64,000 bases of DNA, from assembly GCF_000378985.1 (NCBI RefSeq), contig NZ_KB905370.1, positions 1,345,330-1,409,329 on the forward strand. The letters are read 5' to 3'. Shown one piece after another: positions 9,067 to 18,084 of the stretch. The notes beneath the pieces are model-generated. The model was not told where the DNA came from. It saw nothing but the letters and a program-made list of their open reading frames with translations, and made no database searches. The position numbers and the translations under genes are program-made. How positions within the stretch are numbered: position 1 is the first letter of the stretch; every line of letters starts with the position of its first letter. This DNA comes from Ensifer sp. BR816. GTDB taxonomy: Bacteria; Pseudomonadota; Alphaproteobacteria; Rhizobiales; Rhizobiaceae.

Positions 9067-10308
9067 TCAGCTCTTGATCCAGGACCATTGCGTCACCGGC
9101 ATCGCCGGACGCCAGCCCGTCATCGTGCCAACCGGCGAGGCGCGGGCGATATCGATGCGGATCAACGAGCCGCCGAGCCGGGCGTGATGGGCCAGCAGCA
9201 CCGCCTCCATTTCCGTCGTCACGGCATTGGCGACCAGCCGGCCGCCTGAGGCAAGCGACGCGATCGCAGCGTCCATGACGCCGGCTTCACTGCCGCCGCC
9301 ACCGACGAAGATCACATCCGGCCGGACAAGCCCGCGCAGCGCCTCAGGCGCCTGGCCTTCGACGACCGTCAGGCCCGGCACACCGAAGCGACCGGCATTC
9401 CGACCGATCCGCGCAGCTCGCTCGGGCGAAGCTTCGATGGCGATCGCCCGCATCGCCGGATCCGTCAGCATCCATTCGATGGCGATCGAGCCGGAGCCGG
9501 CGCCGATGTCCCAGAGAAGCTCGCCCTTGCGCGGCGCCAGCGCCGAGAGCGTCAGCGCCCGGACCTCGCGCTTGGTGATCTGGCCGTCATGCTCGAAGAG
9601 CGTATCGTCAAGGCCGCCGGCAAGCGGCAGGACGCGTGCGGTTGCATCCGCGACGACCTCGACCGCGCAGACGTTCAAGGCGTCGACCGTTTCCAGCGCG
9701 AAGCTCGCGGCGATGTGCCGGGAACGGCGCTCACGTTCCCCGCCAAGCGCTTCGAGAACCGTAAGCCGGGATTGACCGAAGCCGCTTTCGCTGAGCAGTT
9801 CGGCAAGCGCCTTGGGGCCGTTCCCGTCCGACGTCAGCGCAAGGACACGGGCGCCCGGCTGCAGGTGCGGGCGAATGAGATCGAGCGGGCGGCCATGCAG
9901 CGAAACGGTTGCCGCCTCCTGCAGCGCCCATCCAAGCCGTGAGGCGGCCAGGCTGAAGGCAGAGGGCGCAGGGATCGTCCGAATCTCGCCGGCATCGATA
10001 CGCCGGGCCAGCGTGGCGCCGACGCCGTAGAGGAACGGATCGCCGGAGGCGAGCACCACGACGGGGCTGCCGCGCCGCGCGATGATCGCCTCGACCGATT
10101 TCTCGAATGGGCTCTGCCAGGTCTCGCTCACGCCCTGGATCAGGGACGCCGCAAGCTCGATGTGTCGGACGCCGCCAAAGACGATCGGGGCTGCCGCAAT
10201 GAGGCGCTTGGCCTCGGCGCCGAGACCGGCTACACCATCCTCCCCGATACCGATGACGGTCAACCAGGGAAAGACAGTGGCCGAGCCGCTATTCGACATG
10301 TCAGCCAT
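9067..10308 (-). CDS. cobL: Precorrin-6Y C5,15-methyltransferase (decarboxylating)
   Basis: Bifunctional enzyme that methylates C-5 and C-15 and decarboxylates the C-12 acetate of the corrin ring. The N-terminal half is CbiE-like (VIGIGEDGVAGL) and the C-terminal half is CbiT-like with a Rossmann SAM site (LLWDIGAGSGSIAIEW). The start MADMSNSG at 10308 resembles the known CobL N-terminus better than the upstream ATG at 10323. Its 5' end overlaps the divergent cobK start, so neither gene has a conventional promoter gap. Confidence 0.92.
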   Translation of the reverse strand: MADMSNSGSATVFPWLTVIGIGEDGVAGLGAEAKRLIAAAPIVFGGVRHIELAASLIQGVSETWQSPFEKSVEAIIARRGSPVVVLASGDPFLYGVGATLARRIDAGEIRTIPAPSAFSLAASRLGWALQEAATVSLHGRPLDLIRPHLQPGARVLALTSDGNGPKALAELLSESGFGQSRLTVLEALGGERERRSRHIAASFALETVDALNVCAVEVVADATARVLPLAGGLDDTLFEHDGQITKREVRALTLSALAPRKGELLWDIGAGSGSIAIEWMLTDPAMRAIAIEASPERAARIGRNAGRFGVPGLTVVEGQAPEALRGLVRPDVIFVGGGGSEAGVMDAAIASLASGGRLVANAVTTEMEAVLLAHHARLGGSLIRIDIARASPVGTMTGWRPAMPVTQWSWIKS

Positions 10309-11077
10309 GGGCAAACCTCGCATCCTGATCCTCGGCGGAACGACCGAGGCGCGGCAGCTTGCCGAAAGCCTCGCGGCCGATCGCCGCTACGACGCGGCGA
10401 TCTCGCTGGCCGGCCGCACCGCCGATCCGCGGCCGCAGCCATTGCCGACGCGCATCGGCGGCTTCGGCGGCGCCGAAGGGCTTGCCGTTTTCCTGGAGCT
10501 CGAGAAGATTTCCCTGCTCGTTGATGCGACCCATCCCTTTGCCGCGCGGATTTCCCACAATGCCGCCATTGCGGCTGCGGCAACAGGAACGCCGCTCTTC
10601 GCGCTGCGCCGAGCCGCCTGGGAGGTCCAACCGGGAGATAACTGGACGCGCGTCGCAAGCGTCGCCGAGGCGGTCTCCGCCCTTGGCGCCGCGCCCCGAC
10701 GCGTCTTCCTGGCGATCGGCCGGCAGGAGGCCTTCCACTTCGAGAAGGCTCCGCAACACAGTTATATCGTCCGCAGCGTCGATCCCGTGACGCCGCCGCT
10801 CAATCTTCCCAATGCCACCGCGGTCCTCGCGCACGGCCCGTTCGCCGAAGCCGACGAGCTCGAACTGCTCCGTCAACAGGCGATCGATGTTGTCGTCGCC
10901 AAGAACAGCGGCGGCACCGCCACCTACGGCAAAATCGTCGCAGCCCGGATGCTCGGGCTCGAGGTGGTGATGGTCGAGCGCCACAAGCCGGCCGATGTGG
11001 CGTCGGTCAGCACGTGCGATGCGGCGCTCGAACGCATCCATCAATGGCTGTCCCCGGTAAAGGACCGCGGCGTGTAG
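10298..11077 (+). CDS. cobK: Precorrin-6A (6X) reductase
   Basis: NADPH-dependent reductase that converts precorrin-6A to dihydro-precorrin-6 (precorrin-6Y). The start is ATG 10298 (MSAMGKPRILILGGTTEARQL) or ATG 10307; the frame is open further upstream, but that part is the antisense of cobL. Family signatures are GGTTEARQLAE at the N-terminus, DATHPFAA in the middle and VVAKNSGGTATYGKIVAAR near the C-terminus. It is the only cob gene here on the + strand: head-to-head with cobL (overlapping starts) and tail-to-tail with cobJ (37-base overlap). Confidence 0.92.
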   Translation: MSAMGKPRILILGGTTEARQLAESLAADRRYDAAISLAGRTADPRPQPLPTRIGGFGGAEGLAVFLELEKISLLVDATHPFAARISHNAAIAAAATGTPLFALRRAAWEVQPGDNWTRVASVAEAVSALGAAPRRVFLAIGRQEAFHFEKAPQHSYIVRSVDPVTPPLNLPNATAVLAHGPFAEADELELLRQQAIDVVVAKNSGGTATYGKIVAARMLGLEVVMVERHKPADVASVSTCDAALERIHQWLSPVKDRGV

Positions 11078-11805
11078 ATGAGATCCGGCTTGCCGTCGCG
11101 GGCAACGATGCGCGTCTCCGGCGAACCGATGATCACGCAGGTCGCCATGTCGGCGCGGTCGGCATCGGCTTCGCCGAGCGGCATGACGGCGATGTGCTCG
11201 TCCGGTCGACCGGCCGCACGGCCGAAGATCACCGGAACGCGGGCCGGCAGCACCTCGCGCAGAACATCGAAGGCCTTGCCGAGCTGCCAGGGGCGCGCCT
11301 TGCTGATCGGATTGTAGAGGGCGATAACCAGCCCCGCTTCCGCCGCGAGCCGCAGCCGCCTGGTGATCACGTCCCAGGGTTTCAGGTTGTCCGACAGCGA
11401 CATGGCGCAGAAATCGTGTCCGAGCGGCGCACCGATGCGTGCCGCCACGGCGAGCATGGCCGTGACGCCGGGCGTGATCGTAAGGTCGACCTGCCGCCAC
11501 TCCTCAGGTCCCTTGTCGACCGCCTCGCAGACGGCGGCCGCCATCGCGAATATGCCCGGGTCGCCGCCGGAGACGACGCAGACATCGACACCGGCGCTCG
11601 CGCGTGTGAGCGCGGCTCTCGCCCGGTCCAACTCCTCGCGATTGTCGGAGGCGATCCGGCGCTGGTCGGCTCTGAGATGCAGGCGATCGAGATAGGGACC
11701 ATAGCCGAAGAATTCGGTCGCAACGGCGATCGCATCCTGCGCTTCCGGCGTCATCTGCGCCGGATTGCCGGGGCCGGTGCCGACGATGAAAAGCTTTCCG
11801 GTCAT
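11041..11805 (-). CDS. cobJ: Precorrin-3B C(17)-methyltransferase
   Basis: Ring-contracting SAM methyltransferase that turns precorrin-3B into precorrin-4. The start at 11805 (MTGKLFIVGTGPG) matches the known CobJ N-terminus; an upstream in-frame ATG at 11856 lies in the cobI tail and is rejected. Signatures: VGTGPG, VVSGGDPGIFAMA, ITPGVTAMLAVAARIGAPLGHDF and IALYNPISKARPWQL. The protein is 254 residues. The start overlaps the cobI stop by four bases (translational coupling), and the 3' end overlaps cobK on the other strand. Confidence 0.93.
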   Translation of the reverse strand: MTGKLFIVGTGPGNPAQMTPEAQDAIAVATEFFGYGPYLDRLHLRADQRRIASDNREELDRARAALTRASAGVDVCVVSGGDPGIFAMAAAVCEAVDKGPEEWRQVDLTITPGVTAMLAVAARIGAPLGHDFCAMSLSDNLKPWDVITRRLRLAAEAGLVIALYNPISKARPWQLGKAFDVLREVLPARVPVIFGRAAGRPDEHIAVMPLGEADADRADMATCVIIGSPETRIVARDGKPDLIYTPRSFTGDSH

Positions 11806-12569
11806 GACCTGCCCTCCGCGCCGGGCCGATCCTTCCAGCCGGGCCGATCCTTCCAACCGGGAACGAGGACCAGCGAGAAATAGGGCGCATCGTCGTCCGG
11901 CTTCTCACCGAGTGGTACCATCGCGGCATTCTTCATCGTGCCCCGCTCGACATAGACTGCGGCTTCGAGCTTGCCCGCGGCCGCAAGGGCACGGCGGATC
12001 TTCGGCAGATTGCGGCCGACTTTCATGATTACGGCCGCCTCGGTATCGGCGAGGCGGCGCTGAAGCTCGTCCTCGCCCATGGTGCCGGGAAGAACCGAGA
12101 GAACCTCGTCCCCCTGCACCAGCGGCAGTCCCGCCGCCGACCAGCAGCCGGACATCGCCGTGATCCCGGGAATGACCTCGACCGGAAAACGGCCCGAAAG
12201 CCGCACATGCAGGTGCATGTAGGAGCCGTAGAAAAGCGGGTCGCCCTCGCTCAACACGGCGACGGTCCGACCGGCGTTCAGATGTGCGGCAACAGCTTCT
12301 GCGGAGGCATTGTAGAAATCGGTGATCTGCCGCTTGTAGGCCTCGTCGTCCTTGTCGATTTCGGTCGTCACCGGATAGTAGAGCGGCAGCTCCACCAGAT
12401 CGGGCTTCAAAAGTCCCTCGACGACGGCGCGGCCGTTGCCGTTGCGCCCGGCCTTGGCGAAATAGGCGACGACATCCGCCTCGCTGAGCGCCCGCACCGC
12501 CTTGACGGTCAGAAGTTCAGGATCGCCGGGACCGGTCCCGACGCCAATCAGTCGACCCGCCCCGCTCAC
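11802..12569 (-). CDS. cobI: Precorrin-2 C(20)-methyltransferase
   Basis: Methylates precorrin-2 at C-20 to give precorrin-3A. The 255-residue protein has the SUMT-family motifs GVGTGPGDPELLTVKA, VLSEGDPLFYGSYMHLH and VIPGITAMSGCWSAAGLPL. Its C-terminus carries a tandem GWKDRP-GWKDRP caused by an 18-bp direct duplication at 11821-11856; the family normally ends near the first unit, so the second is a small extension. It overlaps cobH upstream and cobJ downstream by four bases each. Confidence 0.93.
   Translation of the reverse strand: MSGAGRLIGVGTGPGDPELLTVKAVRALSEADVVAYFAKAGRNGNGRAVVEGLLKPDLVELPLYYPVTTEIDKDDEAYKRQITDFYNASAEAVAAHLNAGRTVAVLSEGDPLFYGSYMHLHVRLSGRFPVEVIPGITAMSGCWSAAGLPLVQGDEVLSVLPGTMGEDELQRRLADTEAAVIMKVGRNLPKIRRALAAAGKLEAAVYVERGTMKNAAMVPLGEKPDDDAPYFSLVLVPGWKDRPGWKDRPGAEGRS
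11821..11856. repeat. 18-bp tandem duplication in the cobI 3' end
   Basis: Two adjacent 18-bp units (11821-11838 and 11839-11856) differ at one base. They encode the repeated hexapeptide GWKDRP at the CobI C-terminus and keep the frame. Confidence 0.9.
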
Positions 12570-13198
12570 AGCCCCGGCCTCGCGAGCGAGTTCAGCGCCG
12601 CCGCCGTCATGGCGCTGCCGCCGAGACGGCCGCGCACGATCGCGAAGGGAACGCCGTAGGAATTCTCGGCAAGCGCGTCCTTCGATTCCGCCGCGCCGAC
12701 GAAGCCGACCGGCATGCCGAGGATCGCCGCCGGCTTCGGCGCGCCGTCGCGCAGCATTTCCAGGAGATAGAACAGTGCCGTCGGCGCATTGCCGATCGCG
12801 ACGACCGAGCCGGCCATCCGCTCGCCCCAGAGTTTCAGCGCCGCCGCCGAGCGCGTATTGCCGATCTCAGTGGCAATCTCCGCCGTGCGCGGATCGCGAA
12901 GCGTGCAGATCACCTCGTTGCCGGCCGGCAGCCGCGCCCGGGTCACGCCGTGGGCGACCATTTCCGCATCACAGAAGATCGGAGCCCCGTTCTTCAGTGC
13001 CGAGCGCGCGGCCGAGACGAAATCGGGAGAGAACACGAACTGGCGCGCCGCCTCGACGGAACCGCAGGCATGCACCATGCGCACCGCAAGGTCGGCCTCC
13101 GCTTCCGAGAAACCGGAAAGATCGGCTTCCGCCCGGATGATCGCGAAGGAACGCTCGTAGATGGCATTGCCATCGCGGATATAATCGTAGTCAGGCAT
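12566..13198 (-). CDS. cobH: Precorrin-8X methylmutase
   Basis: Moves the methyl group from C-11 to C-12 of precorrin-8X to form hydrogenobyrinic acid. The 210-residue sequence is close to the P. denitrificans CobH as I know it, including MPDYDYIRDGNAIYERSFA at the start, the catalytic His in RMVHACGS near residue 48, and PVGFVGAAESK. It overlaps cobI by four bases and begins two bases after the cobG stop. Confidence 0.94.
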   Translation of the reverse strand: MPDYDYIRDGNAIYERSFAIIRAEADLSGFSEAEADLAVRMVHACGSVEAARQFVFSPDFVSAARSALKNGAPIFCDAEMVAHGVTRARLPAGNEVICTLRDPRTAEIATEIGNTRSAAALKLWGERMAGSVVAIGNAPTALFYLLEMLRDGAPKPAAILGMPVGFVGAAESKDALAENSYGVPFAIVRGRLGGSAMTAAALNSLARPGL

Positions 13199-13200
13199 TT

Positions 13201-14565
13201 CTATCCCTGTTCAAACGCTGCGGCGATGCGCGCGGTCCCGAGCCGTGTAAGACAGGAGCGCGCCGATTCGCCAGCGTCTTTGTTTCTTCTAACCAGCGCA
13301 TTGAGCCCGGCCAGCGCACTTCTTATTCCGTTTTCATCCGTGTAGGCGCTTGGCGCGACGGAAGCAGTGCCATTTACGACGAGCGCATATCCTGATGGCG
13401 CACCGACAAGGGTGAGCGGAGATGCCCTGGGCCTGGCGCATCCCTTGGCGCAGCCCGAGAGATGGACTGCGAGCGAGCCGTCGAGAAGGTCGGCACCGAC
13501 CTCGAGCAATAGCCCGGCCACCACCTTGGTGTCCATCAGCGCCGAGGCGCAGGCAAGGCCGGCGCAGGTGGCAATGTGATTGCGCGGATCATCGGCGGCG
13601 ACCAGGAAACCGCGGGAAAACGCGAGGCGCTGCCCGACAGCCGCCGCTTCGCGCGACAATCCGAGGACGAGGAGGCCATGGCGCGGCGCCAGGCGTATTT
13701 CCGTCGCGCCGAGCTCCTCGACGCGGCTCAGAAAGGCGATCAGGCTGGCGCTATCGGTCTGCGCAAAAGCAAGAGCGACACCGAGCACCGTGCGGCCGTT
13801 GCCGAAATCGTGGATGCCCGCCGGCAGGAACGGCAAGGCGCCGCCGGTCGCCGGCAAGGGGTCGAGGCCGGCGGATAGACGCTGCCGGATGCCATCCGCA
13901 TCCAGATCGCGACCGCGTGCGGCTGGGCCGAGGTGATCGAGCTCCGCCAGAATTTCCATCACCGCAGGGACGACCCGCTCCGCCTCCAGCAGCGCTACCG
14001 GCCGCTCCGGACGTCCCGCGCCGCCGAGGGAAAGCAGCCAGCGAAGGCCATCCTCGCTGTTCCGCGCCTCAAGGCGGAGATCGGCCGCGACGTCCCGCAG
14101 GTGGAAGCCGCCATTCCCATCGATAACGATCGACAATTTCGGTGCGAGCGCAAGCGCCGGACGCCGTTCGGCAATGGCGGCGCGCAGGGTCGCGGCCAAT
14201 GGCCGGGGATCGGCGATTTCGTTCGGATCGAATCCGGCAAGCGGCGGCGTCTCGATCGCGACCCCCTCGGCAACGGCAATTCCCGCCTCTCCGATCGCGG
14301 CGGCAAGGGCCGGAACGCTTGGAGCGGTCAGCCCGCGGATCTGCAGGTTGCCCCGCGCGGTTACCTCGATAATGCCGCTGCCAAAGGCTGCGGCCGCCTC
14401 AGCCAGTACCGTTAGCTCGGCGGGCGTCAGGCCGTCGGTCGCCGGACGCAGGCGCACGAGCAGACCATCTCCGGTCTGCATCGGCGCCGCAAGCGACGGA
14501 CAGGCACCGCGACGCATCGATGTGCCGAGCTCCATCGGTGATTTAGGCGCAGCGCAGCTCGTCAT
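13201..14565 (-). CDS. cobG: Precorrin-3B synthase
   Basis: Oxygen-using monooxygenase that forms the hydroxy-lactone precorrin-3B, the step that commits to the aerobic pathway. It belongs to the nitrite/sulfite reductase ferredoxin-like family. The N-terminal half-domain contains RRGACPSLAAPMQTGDGLLVR and EVTARGNLQIRGL. Putative [4Fe-4S] cysteines are in CAGLAC and in the CAKGC of LSGCAKGCARP. The start at 14565 (MTSCAAPKSP) is preferred over the ATG at 14601; MELGTS at 14535 is also possible. About 130 bases separate it from cobF; no cobalamin riboswitch was recognised there. Confidence 0.91.
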   Translation of the reverse strand: MTSCAAPKSPMELGTSMRRGACPSLAAPMQTGDGLLVRLRPATDGLTPAELTVLAEAAAAFGSGIIEVTARGNLQIRGLTAPSVPALAAAIGEAGIAVAEGVAIETPPLAGFDPNEIADPRPLAATLRAAIAERRPALALAPKLSIVIDGNGGFHLRDVAADLRLEARNSEDGLRWLLSLGGAGRPERPVALLEAERVVPAVMEILAELDHLGPAARGRDLDADGIRQRLSAGLDPLPATGGALPFLPAGIHDFGNGRTVLGVALAFAQTDSASLIAFLSRVEELGATEIRLAPRHGLLVLGLSREAAAVGQRLAFSRGFLVAADDPRNHIATCAGLACASALMDTKVVAGLLLEVGADLLDGSLAVHLSGCAKGCARPRASPLTLVGAPSGYALVVNGTASVAPSAYTDENGIRSALAGLNALVRRNKDAGESARSCLTRLGTARIAAAFEQG

Positions 14566-14695
14566 CCCGTTCCATTGTCCCTGGCACCATCGCAGCCTCA
14601 CACGGTGCGTCGATGATAGAGCCTATATCACAGCCACCGCCCTTGAGAGAGATCAAAGCCCGGCGAGCCGTACCCTTCGAACCGCTCCCTGGCGG

Positions 14696-15466
14696 CTACT
14701 CGTCGAAATCCGCGCCCTTGCGCAGCAGGTAAATGTCCATGATCCAGCCCATGCGCTCGCGCGCATCGGCCCTTGCCTTCAGGATTTCTTCCTTTACGTC
14801 GGCGAGACGCCCGGAAATGACGATCTCGTCCGCCGTACCGAGATAGGCGCCCCAGTAGATTTCCGCATCCGGATCGTCGATCTTCTGAAACGCCTGTTCG
14901 CCGTCGAGCATGACGGCGGCCGTCTCGCTTTTGTGCGGAAAGCTCTCGGCAAGCCGGCGGCCGGTGGTGATCTCCACGGGCTTGCCGACCAGGTTGAGCG
15001 GAATGCGGTGGCTGGCGCAAAGCGCCTGCAGGCTGGTGATCCCGGGCACTACCTCGAAGTCGAAGGCCACGCGGCCCTGTGCGCGAACCCTTTCGACGAT
15101 GCGGATCGTGCTGTCATAGAGCATCGGATCGCCCCAGACGAGGAAGGCGCCGGTCTGCCCATCGGAGAGCTCGCCATTGAGCAGAGCCTCGTAAGTCGCG
15201 GCGATGCCGGCATGCCAGTCGTCAACGCTTTGAACGTAGCTGCGCTCCGCGGTCCGGCGGACCGGCACGGCAAACTCGACGGTGCGGCTGTCGCTGCGCG
15301 TCACGTAGCGGGCGCAGATATCGCGGCGCACCTCGGCAAGCTCCGTCTTCCTCGCCCCCTTGGTCGGGATGAAGAGCACGTCGGCGCGGTTCAGCGCATT
15401 GATCGCCTGAACCGTGATGTGTTCGGGATTGCCCGCCCCGATACCGATGATCAGGATATGCCGCAT
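14696..15466 (-). CDS. cobF: Precorrin-6A synthase (deacetylating), C-1 methyltransferase
   Basis: SAM-dependent enzyme that methylates C-1 and removes the extruded acetyl group of precorrin-5 to give precorrin-6A. The start at 15466 (MRHILIIGIGAGNPEHITVQAINAL) matches the known CobF start; the ATG at 15523 would add an Arg-rich tail. SUMT-type motifs: GIGAGNPEHIT, VWGDPMLYDST and VVPGITSLQALCA. At 256 residues it is of normal length. It is the 5'-most cob gene and lies 90 bases from ung, which is on the same strand upstream. Confidence 0.93.
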   Translation of the reverse strand: MRHILIIGIGAGNPEHITVQAINALNRADVLFIPTKGARKTELAEVRRDICARYVTRSDSRTVEFAVPVRRTAERSYVQSVDDWHAGIAATYEALLNGELSDGQTGAFLVWGDPMLYDSTIRIVERVRAQGRVAFDFEVVPGITSLQALCASHRIPLNLVGKPVEITTGRRLAESFPHKSETAAVMLDGEQAFQKIDDPDAEIYWGAYLGTADEIVISGRLADVKEEILKARADARERMGWIMDIYLLRKGADFDE

Positions 15467-15556
15467 GCCGTCTCTCCCGTCTGTGCCTCGCCAGTCTTTG
15501 GCGGATCGGGACCGACGGCGCAAGGCCCATGCACGACAGGAGAGGCGCCGACGGCG

Positions 15557-16282
15557 TCAACAGAGCGCCGCAGTCTGCCGGTCGACGGCGAGGGGAGGAT
15601 CCTCCGGCAGCCGCCAATCGATCGGATCGAGCCCCTTCGACTTGAGGAAGGCATTGGCTTTCGAGAAATGCCTGCAGCCCAGGAATCCGGAATGGGCCGA
15701 GAGCGGCGACGGATGCGGCGCTGTCAGCACCAGGTTCCGGGAGCGATCGACGAAGGCCGCTTTCTTCTGTGCGTAGGAGCCCCAGAGCATGAAGACGACC
15801 GGCTGTTCCTGCTCGTTGACGGCGCGGATGACCGCGTCGGTAAAGCGTTCCCAACCCTTGCCCTGGTGCGAGGCCGCCCGGCCCCGCTCGACCGTCAGGA
15901 CGCTGTTCAAGAGCAGCACCCCCTGGCGCGCCCAGCTTTCGAGGAAGCCGTGGCGGGCCGGTGGAATGCCGAGGTCGTCGCGAAGCTCCTTGTAGATGTT
16001 GACGAGCGACGGCGGGGTGCGCACGCCTGGCCGCACGCTGAAGCAGAGCCCGTGCGCCTGGCCGTCGCCGTGATAGGGATCCTGCCCGAGGATGACGACC
16101 CGGACCTTGTCGAGCGGCGTCAGGTCGAGCGCCCGGAAATATTCGCCGCCTTTCGGAAAGATCTGCCGGCCGTGCTGCTTTTCATCCATGAGAAAGCGCT
16201 TGAGATCGGCCATGTAGCCATGCCGGAATTCCGGCGTCAGCACGGCCTTCCAGCTCTCTTCCAGCCTGATCGTAGCATCCAT
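15557..16282 (-). CDS. ung: Uracil-DNA glycosylase (family 1)
   Basis: Removes uracil from DNA as the first step of base excision repair. The catalytic water-activating motif GQDPYHG (Asp at the usual position) and the [18 protein letters not shown] loop are both present, as is FMLWGSYAQ with its uracil-binding context. The start [11 protein letters not shown] at 16282 gives 241 residues, normal for the family; the frame runs on upstream to an ATG at 16399, but that 39-residue tail is not family-like. No functional link with the adjacent cob genes is expected. Confidence 0.95.
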   Translation of the reverse strand: MDATIRLEESWKAVLTPEFRHGYMADLKRFLMDEKQHGRQIFPKGGEYFRALDLTPLDKVRVVILGQDPYHGDGQAHGLCFSVRPGVRTPPSLVNIYKELRDDLGIPPARHGFLESWARQGVLLLNSVLTVERGRAASHQGKGWERFTDAVIRAVNEQEQPVVFMLWGSYAQKKAAFVDRSRNLVLTAPHPSPLSAHSGFLGCRHFSKANAFLKSKGLDPIDWRLPEDPPLAVDRQTAALC

Positions 16283-16438
16283 GGATCTTGCCTCGCGTGG
16301 TTCCGCTCCGGAATTTAGCCCGATGGGCGTCCATCGCAAGCGCTCGCGTGGCATTTGCCCCTTCCGTTCACCGCTTTGATTACCCCTGTCGCGGAACATT
16401 GTATTTCTTCGGATATAGCGCTAACGAAGACGGAGAAC

Positions 16439-16462
16439 CGTTATATCCTCATAAATATCACG
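16439..16462 (+). promoter_or_regulatory. ModE-type operator upstream of modA
   Basis: CGTTATAT, an 8-base spacer, then ATATCACG: an inverted repeat matching 7 of 8 positions, with the sequence and spacing of the ModE box (CGNTATAT...ATATAACG). It ends 18 bases before the preferred modA ATG, so bound ModE would block the promoter or initial elongation. Confidence 0.75.
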
Positions 16463-16480
16463 TAAGAGATGGAGACAGGC

Positions 16481-17284
16481 ATGCTCAAGGGACGGAGAGA
16501 GTGGATCAAGGGCTTCGGGCTGACCGGTTTGATGCTGGCGCTCGGGATGACTTTGGCGGGCGCGGCATTCGCCCCCGCCCAGGCAGAAGAGAAGGTAACG
16601 GTATTCGCTGCGGCGAGCCTGAAGAACGCGCTCGACGCGGTGAATGCCAAATGGAAAGGGGAAACCGGCAAGGAGACCACCGCCTCCTATGCGGCAAGCT
16701 CGGCGCTCGCCAAGCAGATCGAACAGGGCGCCCCCGCCGACATCTTCATCTCCGCAGACCTCGCCTGGATGGACTACCTTGCCGAGAAGAAGCTGATCAA
16801 GGACGACACCCGCTCCAACCTGCTCGGCAACCGCATCGTCCTCGTATCCGCCAAGCCGGACGCCGGTCCAGTCGAGATCAAGCCGGGCCTGGACATTGCC
16901 GCTCTCCTGGGCGACGGCCGGCTGGCGATGGGTGCCGTCGATTCCGTCCCCGCCGGCAAATACGGCAAGGCAGCACTCGAAAAGCTCGGCATATGGCCGA
17001 CGGTCGAGGCAAAGGTAGCGGGTGCCGAAAGTGTGCGCGCCGCCCTGCTTCTCGTTTCACGCGGCGAAGCACCCTACGGCATCGTCTACCAGACCGACGC
17101 TGCCGCAGACCCGGGCGTGAAGGTGGTCGGCACCTTCCCGGAGGACAGCCATCCGGCGATCATCTACCCGATCGCGATCACCGCACAGAGCAAGAATGCC
17201 GATGCGGCCGCCTATCTTGAATTCGTCAAGTCGCCCAAGGCTGCGGCACTTTTCCAGGCACAAGGCTTCATCGTCCTCGAATAG
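16481..17284 (+). CDS. modA: Molybdate ABC transporter substrate-binding protein
   Basis: Periplasmic molybdate/tungstate receptor of the ModABC transporter. ATG 16481 is preferred because GGAG lies about seven bases upstream; an in-frame ATG at 16469 is the alternative. The product has a signal peptide (basic LKGRREWIKG, hydrophobic core, cleavage likely after APAQA), then VTVFAAASLKNALDAV, SSALAKQIEQGAPADIF and DSVPAGKYGKAAL, all typical ModA segments contributing to oxyanion binding. It is followed by modB after a 98-base gap and preceded by a ModE-type operator. Confidence 0.94.
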   Translation: MLKGRREWIKGFGLTGLMLALGMTLAGAAFAPAQAEEKVTVFAAASLKNALDAVNAKWKGETGKETTASYAASSALAKQIEQGAPADIFISADLAWMDYLAEKKLIKDDTRSNLLGNRIVLVSAKPDAGPVEIKPGLDIAALLGDGRLAMGAVDSVPAGKYGKAALEKLGIWPTVEAKVAGAESVRAALLLVSRGEAPYGIVYQTDAAADPGVKVVGTFPEDSHPAIIYPIAITAQSKNADAAAYLEFVKSPKAAALFQAQGFIVLE

Positions 17285-17382
17285 GGCCTTGCGCCACCTG
17301 CCGTCGAGCGGGCAGAACATGTTCGCGTCGTTCACGTCATCCGTGGGCGACGCGGCACGTCACGGAGGACTGGAGCACGAAC

Positions 17383-18084
17383 TTGGACTGGCTGGCACTC
17401 ACTGACGCGGAATGGACGGCCGTCCGGTTGAGCCTGCGGGTGGCGACGGTCGCGATGCTTGCGAGCCTGCCGATCGCACTCCTCGTCGCCATGGCATTGG
17501 CGCGCGGGCGTTTCTGGGGCAAGTCCGTCCTGAACGGCCTGGTCCACATGCCCCTGATCCTGCCGCCGGTCGTCACCGGCTTCGTGCTGCTCCTGCTGTT
17601 CGGGCGGCGCGGACCGATCGGCGCCTTCCTCGCCGAGAATTTCGGCCTCGTCTTTTCCTTCCGCTGGACCGGTGCGGCGCTCGCCTGCGCCGTCATGGGC
17701 TTTCCGCTGATGGTGCGCAGCATCCGGCTGTCGATCGAAGCGGTCGACCGCAAGCTCGAAGACGCCGCCTCAACGCTCGGCGCCAATCCGATCTGGGTGT
17801 TCCTGACCGTGACCCTGCCGCTGATCCTTCCCGGCATAGTCGCCGGCATGATCCTTTCCTTCGCCAAGGCGATGGGCGAGTTCGGCGCGACGATTACCTT
17901 CGTCTCCAACATTCCGGGCGAAACCCAGACGCTGTCCGCCGCAATCTACAGCTTCACCCAGGTTCCGGGCGGCGACGCCGGCGCCATGCGCCTCGCCGTC
18001 ATCTCGATCGTCATCTCGATGACGGCGCTGATGCTGTCCGAAGTTCTTGCCGCCGCCGCGGCGCGACGGACGGTCGCCGCATGA
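17383..18084 (+). CDS. modB: Molybdate ABC transporter permease
   Basis: Membrane component of the molybdate importer, 233 residues with about five to six hydrophobic segments. The EAA loop region ([28 protein letters not shown]) and [19 protein letters not shown] are ModB hallmarks. The start is a TTG at 17383 with GGAGGA and TGGAG sequences just upstream; no in-frame ATG fits better. The stop overlaps the modC start (ATGA). Confidence 0.94.
   Translation: MDWLALTDAEWTAVRLSLRVATVAMLASLPIALLVAMALARGRFWGKSVLNGLVHMPLILPPVVTGFVLLLLFGRRGPIGAFLAENFGLVFSFRWTGAALACAVMGFPLMVRSIRLSIEAVDRKLEDAASTLGANPIWVFLTVTLPLILPGIVAGMILSFAKAMGEFGATITFVSNIPGETQTLSAAIYSFTQVPGGDAGAMRLAVISIVISMTALMLSEVLAAAAARRTVAA

Noticed and set aside
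10082-10297. N-terminal extension of cobK
   Set aside because: The upstream open frame is the antisense of cobL; CobK family proteins start near the GGTTEA motif.
14566-14695. Cobalamin riboswitch ahead of cobG
   Set aside because: The gap is short and I find no B12-box core or GCCACTG-type sequence. The cobF upstream gap (15467-15556) also lacks one.
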